DNA from: Mycolicibacterium hodleri
GTDB lineage: Bacteria > Actinomycetota > Actinomycetes > Mycobacteriales > Mycobacteriaceae
DNA length: 64,000 nucleotides
Direction of reading: 5' to 3'
NCBI RefSeq assembly: GCF_006439015.1
Contig: NZ_RCZG01000002.1
Span: 372,001-436,000, forward strand
In this document: positions 45,928 to 54,659 of the stretch, in pieces
How the letters are laid out: each line of letters opens with the position of its first letter
How positions within the stretch are numbered: the first letter of the stretch is position 1
Program-made: the position numbers and the translations under genes
Notes under the pieces: model-generated
The model's database searches: none
What the model was told of the DNA's origin: nothing
The model's input: only the letters and a program-made list of their open reading frames with translations

Positions 45928-46074
45928 GAGAGGCAGCGCGGCGTTCGCGCTCTCCAGGTGTTCGACGGTGCTGAAGATCAGTTCGGTCTCGCCGATGTTC
46001 TCGATGTTGTGCAACAGATATTCGCCCGGACCGAAGAAACACTCCGTGGTACGTGCTCTGTCAACGGCGACCAC
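45928..46074 (-). pseudogene. Cupin C-terminal remnant fused to the OYE pseudogene
   Basis: The same frame that reads the OYE begins with about 40 residues of another type: FFGPGEYLLHNIENIGETEL and FSTVEHLESANAALPL. This is the end of a single-domain cupin, where TVEFLDSANxPLPL is common. The N-terminal half of the cupin is absent upstream. A deletion apparently joined the two genes in frame. Confidence 0.6.
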
Positions 46075-46122
46075 CGGTTAGTTTTACTCGTTTAGTGACC
46101 TGTGTCACGGGTAGTCACAGAC

Positions 46123-46350
46123 ATGGCTACCGAAGAAACTCCGGACACGCTCACCATCGAAATAGAACAGACCGACCGCGGCTGGATGGTCGTGCACGTC
46201 GTCGACGGCGACCGCAAGTCCATCGAGCCACCGCATCCGGATCGGGAATCGGCCGAAGCGGCAGCCGCCGTCCACACCGCTGCCAGTGATCGTTGGACGG
46301 GTGCGGCCGAGGTGAAGCCTCCCGAAGACCGACCCGCTGGGACTGCTTGA
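46123..46350 (+). CDS. Small hypothetical protein (DUF-like, soluble)
   Basis: 75 residues starting MATEETPDTLTIEIEQTDRGW. It is acidic, with a short beta-hairpin-like part (LTIEIEQTDRGWMVVHVVDG) and a helix rich in Ala/Glu (DRESAEAAAAVHTAASDRW). It resembles small DUF2188-type proteins in size and in the pattern of a strand pair followed by a helix that ends in an Ala-rich stretch, but this is weak. No signal or TM. Confidence 0.55.
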   Translation: MATEETPDTLTIEIEQTDRGWMVVHVVDGDRKSIEPPHPDRESAEAAAAVHTAASDRWTGAAEVKPPEDRPAGTA

Positions 46351-46355
46351 GCCAG

Positions 46356-46613
46356 CTACCCCGCTTCGTCAATCACTTTGTTCTGGTTGGCGTTCGGCTC
46401 GCAGAAGGCAATAGTCCGCTGCACCGCCGATTGGACGTCCGACGTGGAGCCGTTGCGACCGTTTCGCGCCTTGAGGACGTTGGCGATCGTGGCGCTGCGG
46501 CTGTCCTGGCTCATGCCGTTGAACTCCTTGCACGTAGTGGACTTGTCTCCGATCCCCGCGCAACCCGCTAACCCAATCCCAACTGCGGCCAACACCGCGG
46601 CGGTTCGGTACAT
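46356..46613 (-). CDS. Small lipoprotein
   Basis: 85 residues. The signal peptide ends in a lipobox, GLAGC, with Cys18 as the lipidation site. The mature part has two further Cys residues (TTCKEFNGM and TIAFCEPN) that could form a disulfide around a helical core, an arrangement reminiscent of HdeA-like periplasmic proteins. Convergent with the preceding small gene. Function unknown. Confidence 0.65.
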   Translation of the reverse strand: MYRTAAVLAAVGIGLAGCAGIGDKSTTCKEFNGMSQDSRSATIANVLKARNGRNGSTSDVQSAVQRTIAFCEPNANQNKVIDEAG

Positions 46614-46640
46614 GGTTCGAACCTACGGGATGTGCGTGCC

Positions 46641-47333
46641 TCAGAGGACGACGGAGATCTCGTCACTAAGCCGATAGCCCGGGGCGAGCGGGAGCGTGTC
46701 GCCACTCCAGAACTTGCCGGGATCGAACCAGTTGGTGTGTTTCACTTCTGTCAGCAGGCCCATCTCTTGATATGTCGCGGCTACGGTCTCGGCGCAGTAC
46801 GCGGTTTCCAGCCCGACTTTGCGGCGCTCCGCGAGCCTGCGCCTGGCGGCCTTCTTGACCTGGTCGTCGAGAATCGGGATGCCGCGGGTCCAGTCGGCCA
46901 CCGTCGGAATTCGCCCGCGGAACCACCGCGCCGTCAGTTTGGCCGTGGTGGGGAACGCGGTGCCGTCCATCCGCGCGATGACGCGCAGCAGGTCGTCTTC
47001 CTGTGTGCGGGTGGCGTACGGGGTGATCTGCCGTAGCCAGCAGCGCTGTCCGTAGGTGAGCATCCACCGTTCGACCGCCTGGCGCAGGTCGTTGAGCTGT
47101 ACACCGCGGTGATTGCCGCCGCTCCACAAGCACTCCAGCTTGTCGCCGAGTTCGGCGTGCCAGATTAGCGGTGGCAGATCGTCTATCGCCACCGTCATCC
47201 CGACGTGATTGACGGGGGCGTTGGTCATCGTCTGAATCGCCCGGTCCGGCCCCGACTCGCCGCGGAACAGCCAGATGTCGCCCGTCCGGGTTTCGGCCAG
47301 CGCGTGTTCGAGTGTCACCGTATTCGCGTTCAC
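46641..47333 (-). CDS. Permuted NlpC/P60-like (YiiX-type) cysteine hydrolase
   Basis: 230 residues, no signal peptide. Order of motifs: GDIWLFRGESGPD near residue 18-30, His in PVNHVGMTVAI (about 43), and Cys in ETAYCAETVAATYQ (about 182). His before Cys is the circularly permuted order of YiiX/Lrat-type papain-fold hydrolases, which act as amidases or acyltransferases on peptides or lipids. Divergent from a small TM protein gene with nearly abutting starts. Substrate unknown. Confidence 0.65.
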   Translation of the reverse strand: MNANTVTLEHALAETRTGDIWLFRGESGPDRAIQTMTNAPVNHVGMTVAIDDLPPLIWHAELGDKLECLWSGGNHRGVQLNDLRQAVERWMLTYGQRCWLRQITPYATRTQEDDLLRVIARMDGTAFPTTAKLTARWFRGRIPTVADWTRGIPILDDQVKKAARRRLAERRKVGLETAYCAETVAATYQEMGLLTEVKHTNWFDPGKFWSGDTLPLAPGYRLSDEISVVL

Positions 47334-47359
47334 CAGGGCAGCTTAGGCAAACTAGGGCG

Positions 47360-47521
47360 ATGCGAGGCATATGGAAGTGGGTCGGGCTGGCAGGCGTCGC
47401 GGGTGTCGTCGCGGGCGGTGCGCTGGTCGCGCGCGGCCAGCGCAAGCGAAACGCGTATACGCCAGACGACATCCGGGCGAAGCTCCATCAGCGACTGGCG
47501 GAGTCCGGCTCGTCCGACTAG
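47360..47521 (+). CDS. Very small single-pass membrane protein
   Basis: 53 residues from ATG 47360, with AGGGC upstream. One transmembrane helix ([18 protein letters not shown]) is followed by [23 protein letters not shown]. The [14 protein letters not shown] tail is amphipathic and appears to be the conserved part. Its stop overlaps the convergent cyclase gene end by 4 bp. Function unknown. Confidence 0.6.
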   Translation: MRGIWKWVGLAGVAGVVAGGALVARGQRKRNAYTPDDIRAKLHQRLAESGSSD

Positions 47522-48318
47522 CCGGTCCACGGCTGCACGGCATACAGCCGGTGAGTTCCGCTGAACCCCTTGAGTTCGACGTCGCGGCCGTCGTCGTAGG
47601 AGACGTCGCCGACGTCCGAGTCGTGGCAGGCCTTGCGCACGGATTCGCTGACCAGGATCTCGCCGCCCTCAGCGGCCGCGGCAACTCTTGCCGCCATCGC
47701 GACGTTGCGGCCGAACAGATCGTCTCCGCGCCGAACGGACTTGCCTTCGTGAATGCCGATGCGAACTCGAATACCGTTGGGCCGCTTCGCTAGTTCGCGC
47801 TGGACATCGACGCTGCACCGGATTGCCTGCTCCGGCTGCGCGAAGGCGATCATGAACCCGTCGCCCTGGCTCTTGACGACATATCCGGAATGGCGCCTCA
47901 CGTTGCGGCTGACCATCTTGTCGTGCCGGTCGATCAGTCGGACCCAGGCACGGTCGCCGATGCGTTCGTTCAAGGCGGTCGATCCCTCGATGTCGGAGAA
48001 CATGATCGCGACCCGCCCGTTCAGCGCCAACCGGGCAAGGTCGGGGCGTTCGACGGCGGCCCAGTCGGCGAGGTCCTCGATGTTGGAGCGGACGGCCGCG
48101 CCAAATCCCTCCTTGCGGAGGATGTTGGCGGTCTGCCAGACGGTCTTCACAGCCTCGCGACCGCCTGACATCAGGTTGGTGCGGGTGTCCAGCCTGCGCT
48201 GGAGTTCGGCCAGTTCCTCATCGCGGTGTGAGATTCTCCGCCACAGCACGATCACCGCAATCGCCTCGGCCGCTGCGACGGCGAGCAGGCCGTAGATCGC
48301 GACCATTGGGAGCGTCAC
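47518..48318 (-). CDS. Class III adenylate/guanylate cyclase, membrane-anchored
   Basis: 266 residues. N-terminal transmembrane helix (about 5-24), a short linker helix, then a single cyclase homology domain. Metal-binding Asp in [15 protein letters not shown] and the second in [12 protein letters not shown]; transition-state Asn and Arg in [10 protein letters not shown]. All key residues are present, so an active homodimer making cAMP (or cGMP) is likely. M. tuberculosis Rv1120c, at the equivalent site, is a shorter, reportedly defective cyclase. Start GTG 48318; ATG 48306 possible. Confidence 0.85.
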   Translation of the reverse strand: MTLPMVAIYGLLAVAAAEAIAVIVLWRRISHRDEELAELQRRLDTRTNLMSGGREAVKTVWQTANILRKEGFGAAVRSNIEDLADWAAVERPDLARLALNGRVAIMFSDIEGSTALNERIGDRAWVRLIDRHDKMVSRNVRRHSGYVVKSQGDGFMIAFAQPEQAIRCSVDVQRELAKRPNGIRVRIGIHEGKSVRRGDDLFGRNVAMAARVAAAAEGGEILVSESVRKACHDSDVGDVSYDDGRDVELKGFSGTHRLYAVQPWTG

Positions 48319-48363
48319 CGCTCGATTATTCGTTGCCGAGGCACCGAATCGCGCGAACGTGCA

Positions 48364-49722
48364 CTACGTGTCGTCGTCGTTCGGTGTGAGGAGGCGTTCG
48401 GGGTGGTGGAAGTAGTTGATGCGGGCTTGCCCGACGTCGATTTCGGGTGGTGGGATCCATTCGACGACCCCGTTGCGGATGGTCACGGTCCAGCCCTCTT
48501 CGGCGAGGCGATTGTCCGCGCCGCAGGCGAAGACTTCTTCGTCGATGTTGGTGTGGGCGCCCGTGGCCCAGCCGTTGACGTGGTGGACCTGGGTGCCGTA
48601 CCCGGGCACGGTGCAACCGGGTTTGGTGCAGCCGCGGTCACGGGAATGCAGCACGATGCGATGGGCCTTGGGGGCGATGCGCTTGGACCGTCCGCAGTAC
48701 AGCGCTTCGTTGGTGTGCTTGTCGAACACCACCAAATAGTGGACGGCGTGGCTGGCCATCCGGATCAGATCGGCCATCGGGAGCAGGGTGCCGCCGGCGC
48801 TCACCCCGGACCCGGCGGCCTTCTCGAGGTCCTGGACGGTGGTGGAGACGATCACGGTGACCGGTAGTCCGTTGTGCTGGCCGAGTTCCCCTGAACTCAA
48901 CGCCGAGCGCCCGACGGCGATCAAAGCGTCGTGGTGGCGTTGCCCCACGTTGCGGGTGTCGGCGTCGATCTGCGCCTGGCTGGGTGTGCCGGAGGTGCAG
49001 GGCTGTTCGTCCTCGGGGTTGCACATGCCGGGCGCGGCGAGCTTGGCATTCACCGGTTCCATGGTGGCCCGTAACTCCGGAGTGGCCCAACCGCTGATCC
49101 GGCTCATCCCATCGGGACCTTGCGGACCGAAGTACACCCCGCGTGTGCGGGCGCGTTCGCGGTCATCGGGGGCGGGGCCGTCCTGATCGATGCAGGTGGT
49201 CAGCTTCGCCGATGCCTTGCGCAACTCGTCGGGACCCAGTCCGGTCGCGACGTCGACCAGGGTGGTCTCGGCTTGCTCGCGGGTGATCGGGTCGACCCAG
49301 GCGGGCAGTTTGTCGGCGAAGCCGCGGATGATTTCGACGTGCTCGGGGCCGATGGTCCCGGCGGCTCGGGCGGCGGCCGTCTGGGCAAGTTGCGGCGCCA
49401 ACGCCTCCCCACTGAACGACTGGCGGGGCCCGAGCTCCTTGGCTTCGGCGAGGCGGCGGGCGGCGTCCTTACCCGAGATCCGTAGCCGTTCGGTCAGCAC
49501 GGCCTTCAGCGACTTGGCACCCAACTCCACCGCGGAGGCCTCCCGCTGCAGGCGGGCGATGATCCGATGCTCCAGGGCCGGCAGCCGCCACGCCACCGCC
49601 TCCAACGCACCCAGCAGCTCCAACAGTTCGGCATGGGTGAACGCCCCGCAGTCCAGCTCGGCCAACTCCGCCGCGGCCGCCACATAGGCGGCGACGGCGG
49701 CGGTGACCCGATCCGAACTCAT
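48364..49722 (-). CDS. DUF222 / HNH endonuclease domain protein (13E12 repeat family)
   Basis: 452 residues. N-terminal DUF222 (about 1-330), starting with helices LDCGAFTHAELLELLGALEAVAWRLPALEHRIIARL. The C-terminal HNH nuclease domain has CTKPGCTVPGYGTQVHHVNGWA. This is the product type of the REP13E12 elements of M. tuberculosis, which occur in many copies and act as phage integration sites. No inverted repeats or target duplications are obvious here. Possibly a mobile homing-type gene. Confidence 0.88.
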   Translation of the reverse strand: MSSDRVTAAVAAYVAAAAELAELDCGAFTHAELLELLGALEAVAWRLPALEHRIIARLQREASAVELGAKSLKAVLTERLRISGKDAARRLAEAKELGPRQSFSGEALAPQLAQTAAARAAGTIGPEHVEIIRGFADKLPAWVDPITREQAETTLVDVATGLGPDELRKASAKLTTCIDQDGPAPDDRERARTRGVYFGPQGPDGMSRISGWATPELRATMEPVNAKLAAPGMCNPEDEQPCTSGTPSQAQIDADTRNVGQRHHDALIAVGRSALSSGELGQHNGLPVTVIVSTTVQDLEKAAGSGVSAGGTLLPMADLIRMASHAVHYLVVFDKHTNEALYCGRSKRIAPKAHRIVLHSRDRGCTKPGCTVPGYGTQVHHVNGWATGAHTNIDEEVFACGADNRLAEEGWTVTIRNGVVEWIPPPEIDVGQARINYFHHPERLLTPNDDDT

Positions 49723-49814
49723 ACCCGAACACTAGTTCGAACCACCGACAAGACAACCCACTGATGTGACTACTGAAACCCAAGTGACAGAAGAAATTTC
49801 GGTATCGCGGTGGC

Positions 49815-50189
49815 CTATGCGAAAACCGCCGTCACCATCGCCATATCGAAGTAGTCCCGCCATGCGGCGATGCGTCCGTCGCGGATCTCGAAGGTGCCCA
49901 TCACCGGCAACGCGACCTCACGGCCGTTCTTGAGTCGCATCACGTCGGTGCGTTCGTTCATCACCAGATCACCTTGCGCAACCTGTCGGTGCACCATGAA
50001 GTCGATCCCGTCGGCCGCGGCCAGGAAGTCTGCAATGAATTCCCTGATGGCCGCGCGTCCATCGGCCGCCTGCATCGGAATGTTGTGGTAGACGGCGTCT
50101 TCGGTGAAATAGTCGACGATCTCGTCCAGATTCGGCGTCGACCACAGCTGGCAGAATTCGGTGACCATGGTGTCGGGATCGGTTGTCAT
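49815..50189 (-). CDS. Limonene-1,2-epoxide hydrolase-like / NTF2-fold protein
   Basis: 124 residues. NTF2 fold of the LEH type: FCQLWSTPNLDEIVDYFTEDAVYHNIPMQ, then GRAAIREFIADFLAAADGIDFMVH, and RTDVMRLKNGREVALPVMGTFEI with the Arg/Asp pairs used in epoxide opening; DGRIAAWRDYFD closes the pocket. Its ATG overlaps the stop of the upstream permease (ATGA), so the two are coupled. A role on a substrate taken up by the permease is inference. Confidence 0.8.
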   Translation of the reverse strand: MTTDPDTMVTEFCQLWSTPNLDEIVDYFTEDAVYHNIPMQAADGRAAIREFIADFLAAADGIDFMVHRQVAQGDLVMNERTDVMRLKNGREVALPVMGTFEIRDGRIAAWRDYFDMAMVTAVFA

Positions 50190-51615
50190 GCCTTGATGAA
50201 ACGGCCCGACGCCACGTAAATCAACCCCGCGATCGCCGCGGACCCGATGGTGCTGAGGTCGACGCCACCGGCGATGTCGGCCAACGGGCCGACGTACAGC
50301 GCGGTGTTGACGGCCAGTAGGCCGAATGCGCCGCCGATCGTCCACGCGGCGACCGCGCCCACGTGCCAACCGCCCGTGAACCAGTACTGCCCGCCACGAC
50401 GGCCATGGGCGAAGGCCTGCAGTTCGGTAGGGTCGTAGCTGCGGGTGCGCAGTGCGCCGATGGCGAGGATGGCGACCCATGGTGTGATGACGGCGTTGAG
50501 CGCGATGGTCATCGCGGTGACCGACTCGACCGCGTCAAACACGAACACCCCGACGTACAGCAGGACGATCGCGACCGCGGCGGTGATGACGGTGGTCTGG
50601 GTCCGACGAAGGCGCGGGGTCAGTCCCTCGAGATCAAGGCCGCTGGCGTAGATGCACAGCACTCCCTGACTGAGACCGCCGAGCAGTGAGATCACGACGA
50701 TCGGCACGACGAACCAGGCGGGGGAGGCGGTCACCAGGTCGTCGAGATAGGAGCCCGTCGGGTTTGCGATCGATATTGCGGTGAACGCACCGAAGAGGCT
50801 GGGCAGCATGACACCGACGAACATGCCGCATCCGAGCGCCGCGCAGATTTGCTTGTCGCTGAACCGAATTGGCGAAAGTCGCCGGGTGTAGTCGCCGATC
50901 GTCGGGCCGTAGGAGATCGGGGCGGCGGCGAACAGCACGGCTGAGAGCGTCCAGGTCTGCCAGAAGCCGCCGAGGACATAGTCGCCGCCCGACGCGCCCA
51001 TGTCGACGTTGCCCGCAAAGGCCAGGAAGCCGAGCACCATCAGCGTGCCGACCACGGGCAGGACGATCTTCTGCATCGCCACGATCGTTGCGTGGCCGTA
51101 CAGTGCCACGCCGACCATGAGCGCGGCGACGACGGCGTAGGCGATGCCGTGGATTGCATGCGAGTCGGCTGTCCCGAGCAGTCGATGGCCTGCTGCCACT
51201 AGGGCATCTCCGCTCGTCGACACCGTCACCGCGGCGAAGGCAAGCGCGATGGCCAACGCCAGACCCGAGCCAACCGGCCGCGGATGCCAAAGAAGGCCCC
51301 ACTCGAGACAGTCATGTTAGTGCCGGTGCGTGGTCCGATGGTCGCAGTGGGAAGGACGGCCAGCGTGCCGATCGCGGTGCCGACGACCATCGACGACACG
51401 GTCTGCCAGAACGAGAGTCCGAAGAGGATCGCGAACGCACCGAATACGACGTTGGTCCAGGTGAGGTTGGCCCCGAGGAAGACGGCGCCGAGGTTGCGGG
51501 GCCGCGAGTCGCGAGCCTCCTCCGGCAGGTATTCGACGCCCGCCGTCTCGACCATGCCGACGTGATCGTCGGCCGGTGCGTCCGTCAGATCCTGGTGTGA
51601 CGCGGTAGCAGTCAT
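50186..51615 (-). pseudogene. NCS1-family nucleobase (cytosine/purine) permease, frameshifted
   Basis: The N-terminal part (51615 down to about 51270) reads MTATASHQDL..., ENLTW-like GANLTWTNVVFGAFAILFGLSFWQ and the GPRTGTNM motif of NCS1 transporters. The rest follows in the next frame: FAAVTVSTSGDALVAAG through to 50186, with all remaining helices. A single missing base near 51265-51275 (one more base gives GRLGSGLALAIAL) would restore a permease of about 475 residues. It is either a recent pseudogene or a base-call error. Probable substrate: a nucleobase or hydantoin-like compound. Confidence 0.8.
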
Positions 51616-51624
51616 GAGTTCTCG

Positions 51625-51684
51625 ATCCGGCTTGTTGAGGGGTACGTCAATAGTGTTGATGTAGTGTTCAATAACAAACCGGAT
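51625..51684. promoter_or_regulatory. Candidate TetR operator/promoter region between permease and tetR
   Basis: ATCCGGCTTGTT at 51625-51636 and AACAAACCGGAT at 51673-51684 are inverted repeats with one mismatch in 12. Between them are smaller dyads (TCAATAGTGTTGA, then GTGTTCAATAAC). The 91-bp region separates the permease start (51615, minus) from the tetR GTG (51707, plus), so a regulator binding here would control both. Confidence 0.5.
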
Positions 51685-51706
51685 TCGTCAAGAGGGGACC
51701 TTCGTA

Positions 51707-52330
51707 GTGACCATCAACGTCCGTGATGCCAAGCGCAAACTGCCCGCCGAGCGGCGCGGCGAGTTGCTGGCGAAGGCGGTGGAGATCAGTCAGGCCGACG
51801 GGCTCTCCGCGGTGACGTTGCGCCGCGTCGCGACCGATCTCGGAGTCACCCCCGGGCTGGTCAGTCACTACTTCTCGTCGGCGGAACAACTGATCGCGGC
51901 CGCGTTCCGCACCGCCGCCACGGCTGACCTGGATACCGCGCGGGCGCACGTCGGCGCAGCGCGGACGCCCACCGAAGGGATCGACGCCCTACTGGACTAC
52001 GCGCTCGGCGACGTCAGCGAGGAAGCAAGCGCGCTGTGGCTCGACGCGTGGAGTCTCGGCAGAAGGAATCCGACGCTGGCCGCCGAGGTACCTGCCCTGA
52101 CCGACGCCTGGCTGGCGCTCATCGGCGACCTCATCCTCGCGGGCCGCGAGTCCGGCGACTTCCACGTCCCTGACGTCGATGCCGCGGCACGGCGCGTGCT
52201 GATCCTCATCGACGGACTGGGTGCGCAGAAGGTGATCCGCGCCGCCGTCGACGATGAGATCAAGCACATCGCCCGCTCCTACGTGGCATCCGAGCTCACA
52301 TCTACGTTGAACGGACGCTTGCCCGCCTAG
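51707..52330 (+). CDS. TetR-family transcriptional regulator
   Basis: 207 residues from a GTG. The N-terminal HTH is at about 18-60 (LLAKAVEISQADGLSAVTLRRVATDLGVTPGLVSHYFSSAEQL). The C-terminal half is a BetI/RutR-like ligand domain with LWLDAWSLGRRNPTLAAEVPAL. It is divergent from the NCS1 permease and the LEH-like gene and probably represses them and itself through the palindrome between them, releasing in the presence of the transported compound. Confidence 0.88.
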   Translation: MTINVRDAKRKLPAERRGELLAKAVEISQADGLSAVTLRRVATDLGVTPGLVSHYFSSAEQLIAAAFRTAATADLDTARAHVGAARTPTEGIDALLDYALGDVSEEASALWLDAWSLGRRNPTLAAEVPALTDAWLALIGDLILAGRESGDFHVPDVDAAARRVLILIDGLGAQKVIRAAVDDEIKHIARSYVASELTSTLNGRLPA

Positions 52331-52750
52331 TACGCCGAGCGACCTCTCAATAAGCCAGGCGTCGCATTCGGCCAGCATGAGCGGAGCCGTCGCGGCTATC
52401 ACGCGGTTGTCGTTGCGGCTCGGCGCTTACGGGTATCAACGACCCGACACCAAAGCGGGGGCGATCGTTGTGTGGACTTGCCGCCGAACCGATTGCACCG
52501 TGATCCCCTTGGACGGCGTGCGACTGGCTAGCGGGAGTATGCAATGGGCGCCAGTGGGGAAGACCCCGGCGAGCGGGGCCGCCACAATGGACGGTGTGCA
52601 GGTGTCGCGATCCAGCGCTCGGGAGCACTATTACTACTGACTTCCATCCACATATCGTGGTTGGCCCGATCATCAATACCAACAGGTTCATTGATGCGCG
52701 CTGAACCGACGTGGGTTGGTATCGGTCGACGAGGACGGGAGAGGCTGACG
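52331..52750. other. 420-bp stretch without a supportable gene
   Basis: Short open frames here have no recognisable motif. A plus frame at 52377-52640 (87 codons) looks random and has no ribosome site. The last 60 bp contain GGACGGGAGAGG, likely the ribosome site of the NmrA-like gene at 52751. Related NmrA genes are often preceded by an HxlR regulator, and I do not see one. Confidence 0.5.
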
Positions 52751-53599
52751 ATGCAAGGACTTTATGCAGTGGTGGGAGCGACGGGTGCACAGGGCGGCGC
52801 CGTAGCGACCGCATTGCTCGAGCAGGGCGCACAGGTGAGGGCGATCAGCCGACGCACGGACTCGCCGGCGGCCAGGCACCTGATCGCGGCCGGCGCCCAG
52901 GTGATGGCAGCCGACCTCTTCGATGAGGGATCGGTGGCGGCGGCTTTCGCCGGGGTGGACGGTGCCTATGCGCTGACGACGCCGTTCGAGGATGGCCCGT
53001 CGGCTGAGATAGCGCAGGGCAGAACGATGATCGCGGCCGCCCTGGCCGCACGCGTACCGCACCTGGTCTTCTCCTCGGTGGCCGACGCCGACCAACACAC
53101 CGGCATTCCGCACTTCGACAGCAAGGCCGTCGTCGAAGAGACGCTCGCGCATTCAGGCCTATCGCACACCGTCGTCGGACCGACGTACTTCTACGACAAC
53201 ATGTTCGGTGGAATCGACGACATCAGAGCCGGGGTCTTCGAGCTTCCATTGCCGGCCGATGTGGGACTCCAACAACTTTCTCGGCGAGATCTCGGCCGGT
53301 TCGTCGCCACCGTCCTGACCAATCCCGAGCACTTCCGAGGCGCCCGCATCGACATCGCGTCGGACAGCCCGACACCACGGGAGATGGCGGCAGTGCTGGC
53401 CGACGCGCTCGGTCGACCGGTGAAGCTGATCACCGATGACCCCGCGGAGATCGCTTCGGCGGACATGCGGGCGATGTTCGGATTCCTGGCTCGCGGTGGT
53501 TACACGGTGAACATTGCGGAACTGCGTGCCCGCTACCCGCACGTCGGCTGGCAATCCTTTGCCGACTGGGTCGGCACGGACCTCGCCGGGGTGCTGTGA
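52751..53599 (+). CDS. NmrA-like NAD(P)-binding protein
   Basis: 282 residues, atypical SDR. Rossmann motif AVVGATGAQGGAVATALLEQGAQVRAISRRTDS at the N-terminus, with Arg residues that suggest NADP binding. The catalytic Tyr-x3-Lys is not in the normal place (HFDSKAVVEETL takes that position), as in NmrA/HSCARG redox sensors and quinone reductases. The end overlaps the next gene's start (GTGATG). Confidence 0.83.
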   Translation: MQGLYAVVGATGAQGGAVATALLEQGAQVRAISRRTDSPAARHLIAAGAQVMAADLFDEGSVAAAFAGVDGAYALTTPFEDGPSAEIAQGRTMIAAALAARVPHLVFSSVADADQHTGIPHFDSKAVVEETLAHSGLSHTVVGPTYFYDNMFGGIDDIRAGVFELPLPADVGLQQLSRRDLGRFVATVLTNPEHFRGARIDIASDSPTPREMAAVLADALGRPVKLITDDPAEIASADMRAMFGFLARGGYTVNIAELRARYPHVGWQSFADWVGTDLAGVL

Positions 53600-54534
53600 T
53601 GGTGACATGGTCGTGGCCGAGGTTGGGGACTGTGCTGTTGACCGCGGGGATGCTCATCACGGGCGCATGCGGAACCGCGCCGAGCGCCGCACCGCCCGCT
53701 AATTCCACGTCGAACACGCCGGCTATTGCTGCCCAAGCAGTTGGACCCCAATATGATTCGGTCCACGTCTATGTCGCGCCGGACCGGTTCGACGACTTCG
53801 TACACAGCTGGCTTGCCACCTTCGGCGGCACGACCAAGCCGGCCAGCGTCGTCGACGTGACCCCGACGGCGAGCCGGACGAGGTCCCAGCTGATCCTTTC
53901 GCCGGTGGGCACCCTGTCGGTTTTCGGATATGTCACGCCAACCCCGTATCCGTTCGGGTCCGAGCGGACCGGCTGGCTGCTGAGGGACTTCGATGCCGGA
54001 GTCAAGCAGGCACGCGACAGCGGAGCCGTGCTACAGGTCGCGCCGTTCGATGACCCGATCGGACGCGACGCCATCGTGGAGTTCCCCGGTGGCGTGAATA
54101 CGCAGCTGTACTGGCACACAACGGTACCGTCCTACCCTGCGTTGCAGACGATTCCGGACAATCGGGTCTACCTGTCACCGGATGCGGTGGATGCATTCCT
54201 CAGCTCCTATCTGCGATTCACCGGTGGCGTTGTGGCCGCGGATGACCCGAAGACCGACGGAGCGGTCATCGGAAAACCGGGAACCACCTTCCGCCAGATC
54301 CACGTCACCTCGCCGTACGGGAACACCGTGGTCTCGGTGAGTGATGGCCACCTGCCCTATCCGTTCGGCCGTGAGACGGCTGGGTACGCCGTTGGAGACG
54401 TCGCCGAGACCGTCGGCAAGGCGACCGCCGCGGGCGCCGTCGTGTTGGTGCCCCGGGGACGGGTCGGTGGTGGGGACAGCGCAGTGCTGGAGTTTCCCGG
54501 CGGTTACGTCGCCGAAGTTCATCGTTCTGCTTGA
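53599..54534 (+). CDS. Exported lipoprotein with two glyoxalase/VOC-type domains
   Basis: 311 residues (ATG 53599; GTG 53596 also possible). A signal sequence ends in a lipobox, ITGAC, with Cys at about 24, then a Ser/Pro/Thr linker. Two similar domains follow (about 48-165 and 170-311). Each has YVAPDRFDDFVHSWLATFGG- or YLSPDAVDAFLSSYLRFTGG-like starts, a PYPFGxExxGxxxxD motif and an EFPGG metal-ligand-like end. VOC proteins are usually cytosolic, so a lipid-anchored one is unusual. Ligand unknown. Confidence 0.7.
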   Translation: MVTWSWPRLGTVLLTAGMLITGACGTAPSAAPPANSTSNTPAIAAQAVGPQYDSVHVYVAPDRFDDFVHSWLATFGGTTKPASVVDVTPTASRTRSQLILSPVGTLSVFGYVTPTPYPFGSERTGWLLRDFDAGVKQARDSGAVLQVAPFDDPIGRDAIVEFPGGVNTQLYWHTTVPSYPALQTIPDNRVYLSPDAVDAFLSSYLRFTGGVVAADDPKTDGAVIGKPGTTFRQIHVTSPYGNTVVSVSDGHLPYPFGRETAGYAVGDVAETVGKATAAGAVVLVPRGRVGGGDSAVLEFPGGYVAEVHRSA

Positions 54535-54659
54535 GCAGGAAATGACGTCTCGCGCTGGCGACCGCCCGACCCTCCAGCTGGCAGCTTCGATGGCGGAGCC
54601 AAGGTGTCCGATCCCGGAATGCGACTCGGCATCACAACTTTCGTAGTGAGGAGAATGCA

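Noticed and set aside
48364..49722. DUF222/HNH gene as an active insertion element
   Set aside because: No terminal inverted repeats, target duplication or neighbouring recombinase were seen, so I annotate only the protein.
52377..52640. 87-codon plus ORF before the NmrA-like gene
   Set aside because: No ribosome site, no recognisable domain, and a composition like the surrounding noncoding DNA.
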